DNA of 8,882 nt from a bacterium. GTDB taxonomy: Bacteria > Spirochaetota > JAHITG01. Made by a program: the position numbers and the translations under genes. The stretch spans positions 1 to 8,882 of the forward strand of contig JAQTRT010000124.1 of NCBI GenBank assembly GCA_028711675.1, given 5' to 3'. Below are positions 6,472 to 8,882 of this stretch, in pieces. A model generated the notes under the pieces. It was not told where the DNA came from. It ran no database searches and saw only the letters and a list, made by a program, of their open reading frames with translations. Each line of letters opens with the position of its first letter. The stretch's first letter is position 1.

Positions 6472-7664
6472 AGACCGTCCTCCTTTTACTCTTTTTACCG
6501 GCCATCATCTGGTTCGGGATATCCGCAACCCTTTCCGATATCCGGACCGGGAAGGTCAGGAACAGCCTGATCAGAAAAGGGTACTTTTACGGCCTGGCTG
6601 TCTATTGCCTCCTGATCCTATGGACCGTGGCTCGGAAATATTCGGTCATGCTGGCTATCCACGCGGGCAGGACCTACTATCTCAGTCTGAGCTATTTCCC
6701 CGACTTCATCATCAACAGTATCCTTGCCCTGGCCGTGGGGATCCTGCTGTGGAAGCTTGACTTTTGGGCTGCCGGGGACGCAAAATTATTCGCTCTTTTT
6801 AGTTTTCTCCTGCCTCTGACCGTATATTCCCGGGAACGCATCCTGTATTTCCCGTCATTTATCCTGTTGTTTAATATTTACACGCTTGCGTTCTTTTATC
6901 TGCTCCTGGCCGGGGTGTTCAGATTAAGGATCAAAGGTATCCGCCTTGCCGATCTTCTTCACTGGTTAAAAGAGAAGGCAGGAAACATCGGGAAAAAACT
7001 GAAAGCAAAGCTTCAGATCAGCAACATCCCGAATTTTTTTAACTTTATCCTCCTCTATTCCATCATCTTTTCCGTTCTCAATCTGTTTAAAATAAAAATA
7101 AAGATCCTGGGATTCTCCCTTTCCTCCCATCTCCTGCTATACCTGGCCCTTTTTCTCATCTACAGACCGCTCAGCCTGCTGTTGGACAAACATAAAAAAA
7201 TGAACCTCGTCCTTCTCCCTCTGCTGATAACTGCCTCGTTCCTTATACCTGGTTTCTGGACAAGCTTCTCCACGCGCCTGAATCCCTTCATTAGATTTTT
7301 CAGCGGTTTCTTCGTTTTCCTCATGGTCATCAGGACAGGCGCCAAGCTTGCATCCGGACAGACTGATGTAAGGAAGATCAAGGTACAGGAATTGCAGCCC
7401 CACATGATCCTGGGCGACGCATCACTCTCTCTTTTACAGAAAGAAAAGGATTTTTGCAGCAAGGAGATCGGCCCCCTTTATTTTGACGGGCTTTCCCCGG
7501 AACAGATCGAGAAGATCAAGGTCTTTTTCCAAAACAAGAACATGGAAGAAGTGGAGGTCTGCCGGACCTTCCCGTTCGCCCCTTTCATTTTTTCAGGAGC
7601 CGTAATAACGGTACTGCTCCAGGGCTCTCTTTTTAAATGGATCATGCGGTTTTTGCAGAAATGA
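6468..7664 (+). CDS. A24-type (prepilin-peptidase-like) membrane aspartic protease with extended C-terminal region
   Basis: A 398-residue multi-pass membrane protein. The first helix ends in SDIRTGKVRNSLI, matching the first catalytic-Asp box of A24 peptidases (D24). WAAGDAKLF (100-108) matches the second, GxGD box, with D104 and the first Gly changed to Ala. A24 enzymes cut class III signal peptides of pilin- and archaellin-like proteins at the cytoplasmic face. The Cys-containing methylase-type domain of bacterial PilD is absent. Likely helices lie near 3-22, 41-57, 79-96, 106-120, 126-150, 190-208, 215-232, 246-261 and 273-288. A soluble stretch follows (290-368, with GLSPEQIEKIKVFF), then FPFAPFIF leads a last helix near 369-387. 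This long C-terminal half is not part of the minimal peptidase and resembles archaeal-type relatives. ATG 6468 (ATGA overlap) is chosen over an in-frame ATG at 6384 whose extra 28 residues lie inside the previous gene and are polar. Coupling to the rSAM array suggests it processes the array's product. Confidence 0.82.
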   Translation: MKTVLLLLFLPAIIWFGISATLSDIRTGKVRNSLIRKGYFYGLAVYCLLILWTVARKYSVMLAIHAGRTYYLSLSYFPDFIINSILALAVGILLWKLDFWAAGDAKLFALFSFLLPLTVYSRERILYFPSFILLFNIYTLAFFYLLLAGVFRLRIKGIRLADLLHWLKEKAGNIGKKLKAKLQISNIPNFFNFILLYSIIFSVLNLFKIKIKILGFSLSSHLLLYLALFLIYRPLSLLLDKHKKMNLVLLPLLITASFLIPGFWTSFSTRLNPFIRFFSGFFVFLMVIRTGAKLASGQTDVRKIKVQELQPHMILGDASLSLLQKEKDFCSKEIGPLYFDGLSPEQIEKIKVFFQNKNMEEVEVCRTFPFAPFIFSGAVITVLLQGSLFKWIMRFLQK

Positions 7665-7778
7665 ATCCGTGAAAGAAGTCCTTTTTCTCCCGGGTATTTA
7701 AGCCTTCGCTCTTCCTCCCTCTCAGGACTTGTCCGTCTTACTTCATCTGTTGATCGACCCCCTTTTTCACAGCACTTA
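7665..7778. other. Convergent intergenic gap, pyrimidine-rich on the + strand
   Basis: These 114 bases separate the ends of two convergent genes and are the only gene-free stretch in the window. The + strand is strongly pyrimidine-rich and holds two T5 runs (7682-7686 and 7763-7767), which could serve as T-tract termination of the array transcript. I find no convincing GC-rich hairpin next to either run, and no small gene. Confidence 0.4.
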
Positions 7779-8882
7779 TCAATCATTCCTTTTTATGCTT
7801 TTAAACAGGAAAGATAAAATGCGCATATCGTGGTCTTGCGGAGGGATCGTTCCCATGAGCTTTAGGAAATTTTCATGTATCCTCCTGACCCGGGTGTCCC
7901 GGAAACGATAATCAGGAGATACGGATTTCTGATTAAGCAGTCCGGCCTTCCGGCAGAGATAATAAACCGGGGTATTTTTCTGTATCCTTAACTTATTGAA
8001 ACTGATCCTGTAAAAAGCGGAAAAATATCTTTTTAATTTTAAAATGCCGGTGATATTGGCCTTCAGGTCCTGCACGGTCGTGAAAGGTCCGAACAGGATA
8101 AAGGATGCTGAAGTGTTCCTTGTGATCCAGGTATCCGGATACTTTTTCTTGAAGTAAAAAAAGGTCTTCAGGGCTTCCCCGTTCATTTCCGGACCATAGC
8201 CTCTGTTCAGGAGAAGAAGCTCTTTCCCGGAAAAATTCTCAAAACCGATGTTCTCCACAAGGAAGGAACAGCCCTTCCTCTTCATCAGTCTCAACAAGTC
8301 CTCCATTTCGATCCTGTTCTTTACCATGTCATCAGGCCTGAAAAAGACTAAAAAGGAGAGAGACCTGAGACTTGACCTTTTTAATAAGCCGGTGAAGGCC
8401 CTGATAAAGTCACGGGTAAAGGGGGAAGGGACCTCTATGATTCTTAAGGAAGGCAGTCCTTTCCGTAAATAATCCATCTGTTTCTTCAGGAGATGACCCA
8501 GCCTGGCACAGGAGATCTTTTTCCCGGACAGGGCTGAAGGACAATAACTGCAGCCTCTCCATTTTAACAACGGGACATGATGACAGGCCTGAAAAACAGG
8601 ATTATTCCTGATGGGACCGGAATAAGAACAACCATAAAAATAAAACGACGCTGTTTTCAGGGGGAATTGTCTTGTCCCGAATATCCTGCATTTGAAATTC
8701 GGGCGGAACTCTTGATAAAAATCAGGATGGAAACGGAGAATTCCCCCGATGGAGGAGAGATCATGGACCTTTTGGCCCAGTTCCTCCCTGATAACAGCTT
8801 TCATGTGAGCAGGAAAATCATCCGGGATAAAAATGAAGCTGTAATCTTCTTGCCGGCAGTGAGCGATCAGACGTGCCAGGTT
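7779..8882 (-). CDS. Radical SAM-like protein of the B12-type architecture with noncanonical Cys spacing (5'-partial)
   Basis: The frame is open to the right edge, so the N-terminus is missing and the Met at 8802-8804 need not be the start; 367 residues are visible. Numbering from the edge, residues 107-310 follow the order of B12-binding rSAM enzymes: KWRGCSYCP, then PSPFTRDF (152-159), LLRLMKRKGC (196-205), a GIES-like IGFEN (212-216), NRG (226-228), FILFGPFTT (261-269) and LRIQKNTPVYYL (298-309). RGC-SYC lacks the usual spacing of the cluster motif. The nearest reading is C100-x10-C111-x2-C114, close to the wide spacing of Elp3 (C-x9-C-x2-C). A full B12-binding domain is not recognisable in the visible N-terminal part. 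The frame is long and intact, so it does not look like a decayed gene. It converges on the array and is probably transcribed separately; a shared role is inferred only from proximity. Confidence 0.75.
   Translation of the reverse strand, partial: NLARLIAHCRQEDYSFIFIPDDFPAHMKAVIREELGQKVHDLSSIGGILRFHPDFYQEFRPNFKCRIFGTRQFPLKTASFYFYGCSYSGPIRNNPVFQACHHVPLLKWRGCSYCPSALSGKKISCARLGHLLKKQMDYLRKGLPSLRIIEVPSPFTRDFIRAFTGLLKRSSLRSLSFLVFFRPDDMVKNRIEMEDLLRLMKRKGCSFLVENIGFENFSGKELLLLNRGYGPEMNGEALKTFFYFKKKYPDTWITRNTSASFILFGPFTTVQDLKANITGILKLKRYFSAFYRISFNKLRIQKNTPVYYLCRKAGLLNQKSVSPDYRFRDTRVRRIHENFLKLMGTIPPQDHDMRILSFLFKSIKRND

Noticed and set aside
7676..7730. Possible terminator stem pairing AAGTCC (7676-7681) with GGACTT (7725-7730)
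   Set aside because: The stem is only six pairs with a 43-base loop, does not extend at either end, and is not followed by a T run.
7729..7911. A short + strand ORF of 60 codons in the convergent gap, considered as a possible precursor peptide
   Set aside because: More than two thirds of it is antisense to the end of the minus-strand gene, and it lacks a ribosome binding site and any leader/core pattern. It is most likely a shadow frame.
8248..8472. A + strand ORF of 74 codons
   Set aside because: It is wholly antisense to the middle of the rSAM-like gene, which carries clear family motifs on the minus strand.
1..8882. CRISPR array, tRNA, rRNA, insertion sequence or attachment site
   Set aside because: No regularly spaced repeats, cloverleaf-like sequence, transposase or terminal repeats were seen. 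Almost every base is accounted for by coding sequence.

Overview
The window is a dense, one-directional array of radical SAM (rSAM) enzyme genes followed by a membrane aspartic protease of the prepilin-peptidase (A24) type. A further rSAM-like gene faces the array from the opposite strand. Nothing in the window is a ribosomal or housekeeping marker, so the organism cannot be named. Base composition looks close to balanced (not counted), AGG and CGG are common arginine codons, and genes abut or overlap by a few bases. This suits an uncultivated bacterium or archaeon of a deep lineage. The A24 protein has an architecture I associate mainly with archaeal relatives (A24 core, many extra helices, a small soluble region, a final helix), but that is weak evidence from memory.

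Layout: positions 3-80 hold the last 25 codons of a gene whose C-terminus aligns with that of the next gene, so the array begins upstream of the window. Six rSAM genes follow on the + strand with no gaps: a SPASM/twitch-type enzyme (58-1167), a HemN-like enzyme with the CxxxCxxCxC motif (1164-2555), and four related enzymes of about 300-380 residues (2539-3480, 3473-4618, 4619-5566, 5566-6471). These four carry C-terminal CxxCx5C auxiliary-cluster motifs. The A24-type peptidase (6468-7664) is joined to the last of them by an ATGA overlap. After 114 bases without a gene, a convergent minus-strand CDS (7779-8882, continuing past the window) resembles B12-type rSAM enzymes over most of its length. 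It has Cys-x10-Cys-x2-Cys where Cys-x3-Cys-x2-Cys would be expected.

The junctions (4-base ATGA twice, TAATG, directly abutting, and ATGxxTxA overlaps) point to one translationally coupled operon. A plausible reading is a multi-enzyme peptide-modification line whose product carries a pilin-like leader cut by the A24 enzyme. No precursor peptide, transporter or RiPP recognition protein is visible in the window, so this is inference. The substrate, if peptidic, must be encoded elsewhere.
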